From: Isoetes taiwanensis
Lineage: Eukaryota; Streptophyta; Lycopodiopsida; Isoetales; Isoetaceae
Direction: 5' to 3'
DNA length: 64,000 nucleotides
Assembly (NCBI GenBank): GCA_021234155.1
Contig: JAJEKV010000096.1
Span: 3,347,678-3,411,677, forward strand
Part shown: positions 45,581 through 56,331 of the stretch, piece by piece
How the letters are laid out: each line of letters begins with the position of its first letter
Position numbering within the stretch: position 1 is the stretch's first letter
Made by a program: the position numbers and the translations under genes
The notes under the pieces: generated by a model
What the model was told of the DNA's origin: nothing
Database searches by the model: none
Seen by the model: the letters and a program-made list of their open reading frames with translations, nothing else

Positions 45581-45811
45581 CCTAACATATTTGAAACATT
45601 ATAGTTGCACATCATGGTCAATAGTTATACATTAATATGAATTTATTCATACAATTGATTCCCCAGTAGTATATCTTCTACCCTCGCCTCGATCCTTGTG
45701 GATCGCCAGCTTTAACTTGTCTGGCCGCACTAGAGCTACACCATATCTGTTTCTTTTTCCTGCTCAACTTTTCTCCTCAATATTCTAGCCAACGCCGTGT
45801 CTTGTTTAGCT

Positions 45812-47391
45812 TTATCTTTTTTTCTCTAGCTTGCGGATAATCCTTCTATAGAACCATTGGCACATCTGTTGCAATGAGTTACCACACGAACCTCGATGTT
45901 GTGTGAACCTGAAAAAAGCATTCTTGGCTTGCTTATGTGACTTCTCCATTCCCTGCGTATTCCATATTCCCAAGCTCCCGTACTCTTTGGCAAACCACAA
46001 GCCATGGGCGTGAAGTATATGAATGTAATGTGTGACATTGCATTCTCCCCATGCTTGTATAAGCGACTTCGTGAATTCGCCATCTTGCTACTCAATTCAT
46101 CTAACTTTCCACCCACCATTTTCTTCTCTGCCATCAAAGTTACCAGACTGCTCAGATTCTGCCACGCTTTAATTTTCTTTAGTTTTGCCCTCCCACGTGA
46201 AGTACGGTCATCTTCTGCTTCCAGCAAGTCCTTATACCCCTCCCACTTTCCAGTTGGCAATGATCCATTCTTACGTAATTTAGTATAAGGCGTAAATCTC
46301 TTCGCTTTCACCCCACCCATAGATGGTTTACAAGGAACCTTGCCTCTCTTCTTAGGATCTTGCGAGATTTTTATAGTCACCACCATGAAGACCAAGATCG
46401 AAAAGCACATTCTCAACATCTTTCATACACTTTTCTCCTCGGGCTGATTGTGGAGACTTATTCCAAGCAAAAAGAATGCTCATGTACACCATCTTATCCA
46501 CTATTCTTAGAAAGGCATGGAGAGTGCAAATATGTACTCTCTTCACAGAATTGCAAGTACGGGGATCAAAGTTTTGTCCTCCTTCTCGCTGCGTTGGTTC
46601 ATCCCGGTCACATTCGAGTACTCATTCCCTTCCCCTTATCATCTACCCTAGCATACAAACAAGTAAGGACATGCGTGGGTAGTCTTATCAGAACCATGTT
46701 TCATGTTATACATCCACTTGATGGTCTTTAGATCAGCAGCCAGATGCCATTCAACCTCGTAATCTTCGTGAGCCGGGAACCTCAAGCTTCTCTCCCGACT
46801 CCATGAGCAAAGAATAATAGTAGGAATAGGTGTCTGGCTGAAAGACCCACCGAAGAACACCATGATTTTCTTCCGGTGCTTGAAATATCCCTATCCACCA
46901 AATATGGTCCTCTCGATTGAACAGAGAACTTCCGTTCCTCATTATCGAAATTTGACAACGCCCTGTTCATTAATGTCAAAGAAACCCTCTCATACTTTTC
47001 ACCTTTGATCAGTTCCATCTCATCCAACTTTATAGCAATTTGGAGTTTCCCTCCACATTCTTCCACTTTCATATCATAGAAGCGAACTAACAGAAGAAGC
47101 ATTTTAGAGAGATCCATCCAACAATTATTCTTCTCATTAAGAACAAATAGATCATTTCCGGAGCCACCCTTCTTCTTACTTTTCCCAGTGATTAGTGATC
47201 CCAAGTGCACGGATGTGGTGATCTGGTACATCTCTCCCAAATGTTCGTGTACTTCTGCATTCCTCTTTGTTCTGCTTGCTCTGACAACTGAGTCTTGGCA
47301 GTATGGTCTTCGTAATACCCTGTTGCTTGATACCATCCTGCAAACATCTAAAGAGAGCAATGAAGTCGTATTTAATTAAAGTGGGACTCAT
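45812..47391 (-). pseudogene. Transposase remnant, unnamed DDE-like family
   Basis: Broken minus-strand frames read in order: LQIAIKLDEMELIKGEKYER and VSLTLMNRAL near 46960-47040; WHLAADLKTIKWMYNMKHGS then THACPY near 46680-46770; RVHICTLHAFLRIVDKMVYM near 46480; GRAKLKKIKAWQNLSSLV near 46150; and near 45990-45830 GLWFAKEYGSLGIWNTQGME then KSHKQAKNAFFRFTQH. The order of an early Asp-containing strand, an ADLK...C..C block, a helical spacer and a late E/HK block resembles transposases of the wider KDZ/IS4-like type. The exact family is not certain. Many frameshifts show it is inactive. Family-2 dyads lie just past its 3' end. Confidence 0.5.
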
Positions 47392-47517
47392 TCCATTCCC
47401 ATTTTTTTCCCGAACCCGGTTAATTTACATAAAAAGTAGCACCCCGACCCGAAAACTATCCTTAATTCGAATTTTTGAATAAAATTCTGAATCCGAGCTT
47501 TGCTGCAGTTTTCCCTG

Positions 47518-47534
47518 GTTCGCGAGTCGAGAAC
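47518..47534. promoter_or_regulatory. Family-3 half site
   Basis: TTCGCGAGTCGAGAAC matches one arm of the element-3 dyad. It lies in the gap between the element-2 transposase remnant and the next minus-strand frame, and is the leftmost family-3 sequence I found. Confidence 0.4.
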
Positions 47535-47710
47535 AAAAACAATGCAACTGAAACAAAGGAAATTCATTAAAGTTTGAAACCAAAGATCTAGTTGAAAAAG
47601 AATTTTTATTAATAAATTGAACAGATACAATTTATTTTACATCGGACGCAGAGACCATGGTGGTCTTGCTGTCACTACAGTTTGGTAGGTGGTCCACCTT
47701 AGGGGATTAA

Positions 47711-48187
47711 CTAGCGGCGCTTCTTCATGCCGACTGTAAGCCTTGGGGGCAACCTGAAGAGTGTGGAATGCCTCACGGGAGTGCCTCTCGGAGCTACCGG
47801 CCGACCTGTCCACCCGACTTCTCCACTTTCGCCTCCGCAGCCTTTCATCGAATATGCTCCTTCCCCAACCTCCGTGGATGTTATGCAATGCTTGCAAGAT
47901 GCTTTGAGCTTCCTGGGACTTTCTCTTTGTTCTTCGCTTTCTTTATCCCCCCGTGGTGTAGCGAGCAACCTCTCGGTCATGAAAGCAACCTTGTCCCAAA
48001 GGCGGGCAAGAGTGTAGCGTGACCGGGATCTCGTGCCAAAACGGTATTTCTTCGCCTTTGAGCGGGATCTCGTGCCGCTGGAGCGGTCTCTCGTGATGCC
48101 CGGCGGGATCTGCGGCTGGTGTCGGATCGTATGCGAACCACCCGGAGCAAGGAGAGTATGATTAACAATTACGGTGCCATTAGTCAA
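47711..48187 (-). CDS. Element-3 gene F, unrecognised, 158 residues
   Basis: An open frame starting MTNGTVIVNHTLLAPGGSHT. The middle is basic with a repeated GTRSRS motif, caused by repeated CGGGATCTCGTGCC on the plus strand, followed by LARLWDKVAFMTERLL and a KESEEQRESPRKLK stretch. It could be a coiled-coil protein or a frame-shifted remnant; codon-level evidence is weak. It is bracketed by the half site at 47518 and the dyads at 48272-48555. Confidence 0.3.
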   Translation of the reverse strand: MTNGTVIVNHTLLAPGGSHTIRHQPQIPPGITRDRSSGTRSRSKAKKYRFGTRSRSRYTLARLWDKVAFMTERLLATPRGDKESEEQRESPRKLKASCKHCITSTEVGEGAYSMKGCGGESGEVGWTGRPVAPRGTPVRHSTLFRLPPRLTVGMKKRR

Positions 48188-48271
48188 AACGAAGAAAAGA
48201 ACGTTGAAATCAAATTAGAATGGAGAACATTCATCCCATACAACTGCATCCAATGACGTGGGAAGTAGTAT

Positions 48272-48555
48272 CTTTCTCGACTCGCGAGTCGAGAAAGGCC
48301 CATAAAAGTGAAAGTACAACCATTCTCATTAGAATATGGTTGCATCCAATCACACACGGAAGCATACAAATGGTCCGTCAATGAGACAACCAGCATGCCT
48401 TTCTCGACTCGTGAGTCGAGAAAGGCCTAGGAAACGCAATGTACAAGCATTATCATAATAGATCATGCCTGCATCCAGTGACACAATGAAACATACAAAT
48501 GGTCTCATCAACAGGACAAGCATGCCTTTCTCGACTCGTGAGTCGAGAAAGGCAT
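48272..48555. repeat. Family-3 dyads, three units at about 127-bp spacing
   Basis: Palindromes are centred near 48284, 48412 and 48538. The first is perfect over 26 bp (CTTTCTCGACTCG and its complement). The others have GT instead of CG at the centre but extend to 28 and 34 bp (ATGCCTTTCTCGACTC and its complement). Flanks such as ACAAATGGTC and GCATCCA repeat as well, so a 126-128-bp unit is tandem. The block lies about 100 bp past the 3' end of the phosphatase-like gene. Confidence 0.9.
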
Positions 48556-48655
48556 CGAAAACTCAATATACAAGTATATTCATTACAAAATGTTCAATAC
48601 ATGTGTTCACATTCGTTTACAATATTCACACAATTTGACTATCTGAAAGCAGGGG

Positions 48656-49337
48656 TCACTCTTCTTGTTCACCAAAGTATTTGTCGTCCATAGCTTTCAT
48701 GATCGCCTTGCTCTCTGGATCGGGTTCCGTGAGGCTCGGATAGTTCGTAAGCACATCGGCAACAAGAATGGCAAAGATGGATTCCGCCAAGACAGGATGT
48801 AGTCCGAAGGACAACCACCTATCCGTCTCATATTCTTCAGTCGATATGGCTTAACAATGATTGTATTTTTATGCGTTATGATAGCACTTGTAGGCGGAGT
48901 CGCCTATGATCAGCGTGTTGTGTTTGCCATAGTCCTGGAATTGCTCATAAACCCCGGCCCAACCTTTTCACCATTATAGGCTTCCCCTTTGTGATGGCTG
49001 GATCGAGGTCCCACACATGCTCGACCCTTTTCGTTTCCCCAAACGAACTTGAACTTCAAAACTGAAATGCCGAGAACACCAAGAACATTGACAATATTTT
49101 TCTTTGCCATACAAGACCATATGCCCACTTCAATCCCCTTCCTGGGCACCATTCAACAATTTCCTTAGCTCTAGGCCTCGGATACACTATTTTATGCTCT
49201 GCTTTGGGTTGGGATCTGCGAGGTGTTAATCTCGGGGCGTCTTTATCGTGGTATACCGCAGCTAATACTCCATTGACGCCAAATATTACAAGCTTGGTGG
49301 GACCGGATGGATCCCGGTTGGAGTTTGGCTCGACCAT
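48656..49337 (-). pseudogene. FCP1/NIF-like phosphatase remnant, element 3
   Basis: The minus strand starts near 49337 (MVEPNSNRDPSGPTKLVIFG then VNGVLAAVYH). It continues RPRAKEIVEWC, KKNIVNVLGV and FKFVWGNEKGRACVGPRSSH, then changes frame to VYEQFQDYGKHNTLIIGDSA then YKCYHNA. It ends TEPDPESKAIMKAMDDKYFG then EQEE at 48656. This is the order of the FCP1-homology (HAD) domain of NIF/SCP-type CTD phosphatases. The first motif reads FGVNG where an aspartate is expected, so the nucleophile seems lost. At least two frame changes are present. Family-3 dyads lie beyond both ends. Confidence 0.6.
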
Positions 49338-49537
49338 ATTTCTGGTTCATCGGGATCCAAATGCGGGATCATTATCTTTTCGTGTCCTTTTCGTGGCCGG
49401 GAGCGGTGTCTTGCTCGATTGTCTTTGGGGAGTGCATTCTCCTCCTCGCGGCGTGAACCGCTGGTATCCAATGACAATGATCCGAGTCGTTGACATGCAA
49501 GTCCCCGAAATGATGACATCTGTCGAAAAGGAACGAG

Positions 49538-49620
49538 TTTTCTCGACTCATGAAGTCGAGAATGAAAAGAAAAGGTATTGAAAGGAACGAAGTTTTCTCG
49601 ACTCGCGAAGTCGAGAAACA
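49538..49620. repeat. Family-3 dyad pair upstream of the phosphatase-like gene
   Basis: Two dyads about 54 bp apart: TTCTCGACTCATGAAGTCGA near 49540 and TTTCTCGACTCGCGAAGTCG near 49594. Both have one extra base at the centre relative to the 48284 dyad. GGAACGA(A)GTTTTCTC precedes both. Confidence 0.8.
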
Positions 49621-49649
49621 CCGATAGAGCAAAAGTAAACTCACCTCAA

Positions 49650-51250
49650 TCTCGTGTTTTCAAGAATGTGTTCGGCAAAGATTCTGGTCTAAACCCTCGA
49701 CATTCTCGTCTCTGTCGGCTTTGTCTCCCTCGTCCTCGCCGCCTTTTTCTTTGCTTCCATTTGTCTTCCTCCCTTGAAATGCTCATGAAGCGATCCGTGT
49801 ATGACTGAATGGTTTCAACCATTCCTTATTTCCAACCACGGATATAGGTTTCATTCCAAACAAAGATAGCCCCCCGAGAGAATAGGCCATTCATGTACCA
49901 CTTTCGCGATACAATTTGATCTTCCTCGACCAAGCGGGTTATGAAGTACTTGATAACTCTTGGCCGGATAGGAATTCTATGTATAGGACCTGGTCGCACC
50001 ATCTTTGCCGACCTTGTCCATCGATGGAACATCCTCCATAAATCTGCCCCCTTCCGTGGTTCCATCCGCTCTTGAGAGATCATGAACTTGTCGAGATAAT
50101 GATGTTCGCTAGACCACCACTTATCCAGGTCTCACCGATCTTGAAATCAAAACCAAAACTATGTTTGCAAAGCTTGGTGCCTTCTTCGGCAAGCCAAGTC
50201 TGCACTCATGATCAAGTTCGATATGGAGTACATGATCTTGTTGGTGAAGTTAATATCACCGCCCATTGGGAGACAAAGCGGTTGTCCGCTTGCGGCATGC
50301 AAAAGACAAGGAAACCGAAAGTATCCAGTCGGTCATGTCCGTGACACGCCTTGTACCACTGCTTCTATGTCAGCTTTGTCATAAAAAGGGTGGGGTCTTC
50401 GATCATATTGATGGCAAATAGTGCCACGGGTCCGGATGCCGCCCACCACCACCAAATCCCTTGTGTCCCAAAGTTACCGAAATGGGGAGCTATCGTCGCC
50501 TTAAATGGGACCACCCCAATCCAAGCTTCCTCTTCGAATTGCCATAGCACGTTCGGGAAAGGAAGGGTTTTGACGTTACGCTTCAGCTTGGTGTTGATGT
50601 AGGGTTGACATAGACGGTTCAATTCCTTCATGTCTTCCTCATCAAAGGCAGCCTTTTCCTTGTAATAATCAAAATCATGGTATTCATTAGATGCAACGTT
50701 GCGTAACTCCGTGATGCCTTCTTCTAACGCAAGACGCCGCCGCTTTTAGGACTGTGGCATAATCCTTTAGGCCCCGCATTTTAGAACTCCCGGTCTTCCT
50801 TAGTAGGATTGTTCCATCCAAGATTTTGCCTTTGTAGGTCAAGCGTTTCTTTGTCCGTGAGGCCCTCAGATCCTCTTCATGAACCGCTTGTCAAACAACT
50901 TGGGGTCCGCCTACACGGAAATTCTCCATTGCTGTCCTTCACCTTGCCTTTTGTCCATTGAGCCCATATTCAGTCCATTTCTCCCCCGCCTCCGATTACT
51001 AAGAATGAGGTCATACTTGGTCCGAGAGAGACTCCCCGCCTTTCCTTGGTGTTCTCTTCTTCTTCTCCTCTTCTTCCTCTCCCTCATCATCTTCCTGTCC
51101 CCTCCAGCCAAACATATCCGCATAGTTTCTCAAAGGTCTTCCACTTATCCGAGGGAGCCCCTGTTTCCCTTTAGGACGCCGAGGACAACCCAATGCTTTC
51201 CAATCGTTGCCTAGCGTGTATGATCCGGTCGATAAGGGCTGCATTCATCA
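49650..51250 (-). pseudogene. Element-3 gene G, unrecognised, broken into frames
   Basis: Minus-strand blocks in order: KEKKRTPRKG-type basic tract near 51060; RGLKDYATVLKAAASCV near 50740; MKELNRLCQPYINTKLKRNV, KTLPFPNVLWQFEEEAWIGV and VPFKATIAPHFGNFG at 50631-50440; GQPLCLPMGGDINFTNKIMY near 50260; FMISQERMEPRKGADLW and MNGLFSRGAIFVWNETYIRG at 50083-49830. Steady coding-like content on one strand across different frames points to one gene with several indels. No known domain was recognised. Confidence 0.4.
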
Positions 51251-51299
51251 ATGTACCAATGTCGAGCATGAAAGTATCTACAAACACCCTAATAAACAA

Positions 51300-51700
51300 G
51301 AAATAGTAGCCCGGGTTTTCTCCAACTCGCGGTCGAAAGTCCCTTGAACGCCTAATTTTCTTTTACTTATTCGGGTTTTCGACTCGCGAGTCGAAAAGCT
51401 CGCGATCCTTTGATTTTTCAGATATTCCAAAGCTTTCTCGACTTCAGCGAAATGAAAACCCCGCTGATAATCGGAAAATGTTAGGATGGTAGGGCTTTCT
51501 CGACTCGCGAAATCGAAAGTCCCTTGAATGTCTAATTTTCTTTTTACTTCTTCAGGTTTTCGACTCGAAGTCGAAAAGCTCAGATCCTTTGATTTTCTCA
51601 ACCACGGCTTTCTCGACTCGCGAAGTCGAGAAAAACCCGCTGATAATCGGCAAATGTTAGGATGGTAGGGCTTTTTCGACTTCGCGAAATCGAGAATGGA
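51300..51700. repeat. Family-3 dyad cluster, about six sites
   Basis: The best site is a perfect 22-bp palindrome at 51376-51397 (TTTTCGACTCG and its complement). Decayed sites lie near 51310, 51433, 51493, 51556, 51608 and 51671. They alternate with repeated flanks (GATAATCGGMAAATGTTAGG, ATGGTAGGGCTTT), so a larger unit of about 175 bp with two sites was duplicated. The cluster separates gene G from the next coding-like stretch. Confidence 0.85.
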
Positions 51701-51724
51701 AAGATTCGTGAGAGTTATTTATCT

Positions 51725-53436
51725 TCACGTAGCTGGCACTTTCGCTGCTATTGTGTTCGGCGGGTAGCTAATCTTTGGCGGTTCGGTTCTTTGGCATCTC
51801 CGCCGAAAGAACTCTGCACTCTCGCTTGGCATATCTATCCTTGATCCTTTGCGGCACCTCCTTCTCCTGCCGCAATACTTGCGCCCTCTCATCGAATCTT
51901 GACCGTCTACAACCCGAGAACCGGATGTCTTTTCCCTTGGATCTTCCTCGGACTTCCAAATTGAACAACTCACCGGCCGATCTGTTAAAAGGTATGACAT
52001 CCGCGGGCATTGGATCTGCAACGGGGATGTCGCACCATCGGGTTGAGAATCTCCGGCATGTGTCTTTGGATTAAATTCCACGGGTTGAACAAGGCGGCAT
52101 CTCCCGTGCAAACCTTCACCGTCTAATGTCCAAAGAGCGAAGCTTTGTGTGATATTCCCCAACGGATAATCCGGAGCCAGGCCAGCTCCATTTTACTCAG
52201 GCTCTCTCTCAGTGAAATCCTGATCCGATCATCCGATCCATTATTGGGGAGTCGACCATATCTTAAAAGCCTCCTTCGCCATCCGATTCCTCCCGTGTGG
52301 TGTCATCTTCCCCATCTTTGTTTTTGGTGGACTTTTTTGTGTATGAACCACAACTTCATTCCCCACTACAGAGTGTTGTAGAGTCTTCAAAGACAAGAGA
52401 AGTGAAGCTCCCCGTGATTAAATGCTTTTTCCCCGACCGGAAATCTCCATTCCAAGCTCCATGGACGTTAGGGTTCCGGCCTCCTTCATCCCTTCCAGAT
52501 CCTTCCACCCAAGGTTTCTCGCAATTTAAAGGCTGCCTTTTTTTTCTAAGTGCCTTCTTCGCCTTTGCTCATGGAAGAGTGAGAATAATTTGAAACCGCT
52601 AATTTTTGGTGTGATAGAACTTACTCTTCCGCGCAGTCCTCGACATGTAGTGTTAAATGCTTCGAATTTACGCCGAGATCGGGAGAGCACAACACCGATT
52701 TTCTTGTACTTGTCTCCGAGCTCTTCTTGTCCCTTTGGTGGAGAAATGATCTTTCTCCTTCCCACTTGTTGATACCTCGACATACCACCAAGAATCTGGC
52801 GGTGTGTCAAGAAGCTCTGTCTCCGGTCCCTCGATGACGAAGAACGGAGTTCGCGCTGATCACTAGTGAGTCCGAGGTGAATGCTTTGCAAGAAGAAAGG
52901 ATGGATCGGGCTTAAGGTATTCCACAAAAAAGAAAAACCTCGAGCTCACCGGGGTGTTAGTCTTCTTCTTCTTCTTTGCCGCTAGAACTAGCATCCCCCT
53001 CCGGGCCCTCCGCTTCTTGGGCCAGTCGTCATGTCAGATGCCCTCTCATCCTCTTCCCCGATCGGACCCTCTGTAAATTAAGTTTCCTCCGGCGTTGAGT
53101 TTTAGGACTGCATGTAAAAAGATCGGGCGTGTTCTTTAGTTTGAATTTAAGGACATGCAATCATTTATGAAAAAAAGCGGGCTAAGGGTACAAAGACGGT
53201 GGCTTTTAGCCCGCCCAAACACTATTTCAAATTTAATCACATCAAGGGACTTAGTGAGCGGAGCGTAGTTTATCTTCACCGCGTGCGGCATTGGCGACCT
53301 CGAAGTTCGGAGGGGAGACGTATAGCGACTTCGGGAATGGCGCCGCGACGCCGTAAGCCGCTAACAAATACCTTGCATATGTGTTTTTTCCCCGACCGGC
53401 CCCTATTGCAAGCGATTGGATTTGATCGATGAGCAC
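51725..53436 (-). other. Coding-like GC-rich stretch, unrecognised, several frames
   Basis: Minus-strand open frames at 53436-53251 (GAGRGKNTYARYLLAAYGVA), 52927-52526 (ILGGMSRYQQVGRRKIISPP) and 52162-51725 (ALWTLDGEGLHGRCRLVQPV) suggest one or two broken genes. Basic Lys/Arg-rich tracts (AAKKKKKTNTP near 52970) are present. None matches a family I know. The stretch is bounded on both sides by family-3 dyads. Confidence 0.3.
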
Positions 53437-53929
53437 GGAGCTAAGGTAGGAAGCGGAGAGGAGCTGCCAGACACGGGAACTCTACACTGCTGCGCCATGG
53501 AACGGGGATACGCGAGAATCGCAGTGATACAAGTATTAGACGCGAATACACTCTTGATGAGACCGACAGTAAGAAGCAAAGACTCTAGGTGAGGTCATGG
53601 ATCCGTGATACTGATGGCCCAAGGAATTACCGTGGTGAAGAGGTGAGTTTCGAGAGATGCCTATGTTATTTCGCTTGTAGAACATGCCGCCCGTGTTTAA
53701 ATAATGGAAGTGCCGATAAGCTCGACGGATTCACCTTTTTCTTGTCCAAAGATTTTTCAGCTTCGAGATGATTTGCTCTGGGGTTGAGAGATGCTCGGCA
53801 AGGAAACAATGGATCGGGTTAAAAGAACAGTTCCGTTTTAGGTGTCTTTTTTATGGTGTTTTCTTGGAATGTTGTACATAGATCGGCTAGGTCTAAGGCC
53901 CGGAGATGCGGTTCAAATGCATCCTCTTG

Positions 53930-55035
53930 TAGTTAGTCGGAGGGGCCTCCACCGGTCCGAACCACTCCTCTTCGCAATATTCGAGGAAGATGGTTCAAGG
54001 AGAGTGGCTCGCATGTGCTAGAGGCACTTGGGAATAAAAAACAGAGAATACAAAGTGTAGAGAATGCAAGCCTTGGCTTCCTCTCTCGGGTTTCCCCGGG
54101 TTAGTTGTAGAGGCCTCCACCCGGTCCCGAGCCCCTCCCTTCGCAATATTCGGCGAAGATGGTTCAAGGAGAGTGACTCGACCGGGTCGAGGCCACCGCT
54201 ACCATACACGGGAGAATTGGTGGCTAAAGGGATTCTCGACTTGCGAGTCGAGAATGCGATTGTTAGTTTTACTGTTTACATTCTCTCGACTGCAAGTCGA
54301 GAATGCCTTAGTCATCGAGAACTCCTGGATGGTACACATGGAGTGCCGGTTGGGTAAGGCATTCCACTCAGCGAGCCGAAAATGCATCTGAAGAAGCTCT
54401 GTGGTTTCCACAGTGGTTAGTTGTAGAGGCCTCCACCCAATCGAGCCCATCCCCTTCATAATATTGACAAAGATGGTTCAAGGGAGACGGTCTTTGATTG
54501 GGTAGAGGCCACTAGCAACGACACCACCCGGAGAATTGAGTTGCTAAGAGTTGGCTATGACAGTCAAAACCACTTCCCTTCATAATGTCCCAGGAAGATA
54601 GAAGGAGTGGTTAAGGCTGTCTGCGCCAGCTCTAGATCGCACTAGAGCACAACGTTTTCGACTCACGAAATCGGCGACCACACCTCGTGGTTGGTCGCCC
54701 GAGGCCTCCACCCGGTCGGACCCGGTCCTCTTCGCAATATTCGGCGAGCATGGTTCAAGGAGAGTGGCTCGGGATCGGGTGGAGGCACCTGCGACCATCG
54801 AAATTGGCGGAGCGCCATTCTCGACTCACGAGTCGAGAAGGCTGCAGCAGAGCTTCTAAAGAATGTGAAGACATTGGGTAGTCGTGCAATCCGGTCATGC
54901 GAAGAGAATCCCTCAACCAACCAGCCCGTCCAGTGTACACTCCCTCTTCTGCCCATGCGAGTCGAGCTCGACTTCAGCGAGTCGAGAAGAAGGCCCGTAC
55001 TTCTGACGATCGTTGGCAAGTCAAGTATTCTCAAC
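53930..55035. repeat. Mixed array: about 105-bp hairpin repeats alternating with family-3 dyads
   Basis: A unit with GAGGCCTCCACCCGGTC, CTCTTCGCAATATTCGG, AAGATGGTTCAAGGAGAGTG and GGGTGGAGGC recurs near 53937, 54105, 54420, 54560 (poor) and 54690. Its outer parts are complementary, so each unit can fold into a long hairpin. Between units are TCTCGACT-type dyads near 54231, 54286, 54655, 54820 and 54960. Confidence 0.75.
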
Positions 55036-56044
55036 TCGCCACTCCCCTCGCGCATGTCTCCCCGCAGTGGATATCTTTGTGAGTTAGAAATGGAGATTCC
55101 GTGAAGCAATTCCTATTCTTAGTTCTTCTTTGGGAGAAAGACATTCCTAGTTATGTTTTGTTAATGCTCTGCAATATCTTACTTCCTAACACCGGTCTCG
55201 ATGATTTCTATCTCTGTTGCTTGCTACTACTCTAACCACTATTCTCACTTGTGCCTCGTATAATGTATTCAATTCAACCACAAACAAGAAAAAGATAACA
55301 AAAAACAAAAAAACAATACAAAGGGAAAACAGATAACGAGAGATTAGTGAGATTAATGAGAAAAAACAGAGAACGTGGAGACAAATGAGATTAATGAGAA
55401 ATCGAGAAAAAGAGACAGAAAATGAGATTAAAAAAGGGTATGATATTACAAAAACATACCCGGAAGATTTGGCCGGATGAGGAGGAGGCTTCGTGTTGCT
55501 TCCATGTGGGTATAGTCGTTCGCAGCATGAATAAGGATTTGTCTGGCCAGAAATTGTATCGTGGATTAATAAGAGCCTCTAACAAATGTAATATAAGTAA
55601 AAATGCACTAAAGGACTTACGAAAACTAAAAAAGCAAAGACTAAAAAGGGCCTCACTTTCTTCTCGTAGCAGAACGCCGCCGAACAATCAATCAATGCAG
55701 AACTTCGGCGCTGAAGAAGCCGCCCCGATCCGTTCGACCAAGCAAATTGTCATAAGATGGCCTTGGAATCGCTCGGTTCGATCGATCGCCTGATCGGAAA
55801 AGCGGGCGCTTAAGGAAAACACAGAGCTCGAAGAGTGATCAGAGAAAACAGGGGAGGAAGAATGGTCGGGGGGGAGAGGAAGAGGGTGCAGTTAATTCTG
55901 GCTGCACCCTCGAACCTCATAAAAGTGCAATAATAAACTTCTGTCACGTGTGGGCTATGCCGTCCATGACGTGGCAGTGCGGATTGCTGACATGGCCACG
56001 CTTTCAGCCTCTGAAGAGGCGCCACGTGGCCATGACAAGATATG
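55036..56044. other. Spacer without a supported gene
   Basis: An A-rich plus-strand tract (55270-55440) is followed by a GC-mixed part. One short inverted repeat, TGACATGGCCACG and CCACGTGGCCATGACA, lies near 55990-56035. Open frames on both strands at 55391-55793 show no family likeness. Confidence 0.4.
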
Positions 56045-56325
56045 AAAGCTTAGGTTATATGTTTATATATGTTATCTTATGTATTTAATATGGTTTCAAT
56101 GGTTGAATAGTTTCAATGGTTATATATGGTTACAATGTTTACATATAATTTAGAATGAGTATGGTTGTATGCTTTAATATGGTTATATGATTTTAGTTAA
56201 TATGGTTGTATGATTTAATATGGTTATATTTAATATGTTTGTATGGTTTTATATGGTTCATATGGTCATATTTGTGGTGTTTGGGGCTATATGGTTTTAA
56301 TGTGAGCTTTTTCATTCAGGGAGCA
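56045..56325. repeat. AT-rich minisatellite (TATGGTTATATGNTTTAATA-like units)
   Basis: Degenerate units of roughly 20-25 bp built from TATGGTT, ATATG and TTTAATA fill the region directly upstream of the transposase remnant. An associated open frame (YDLIWLYLICLYGFIW) is a by-product. Confidence 0.7.
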
Positions 56326-56331
56326 TGTGAG

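Noticed and set aside
46004-46731. Plus-strand open frames in the 46-kb region
   Set aside because: They are shadows of the minus-strand transposase remnant, whose conserved blocks run in the opposite direction.
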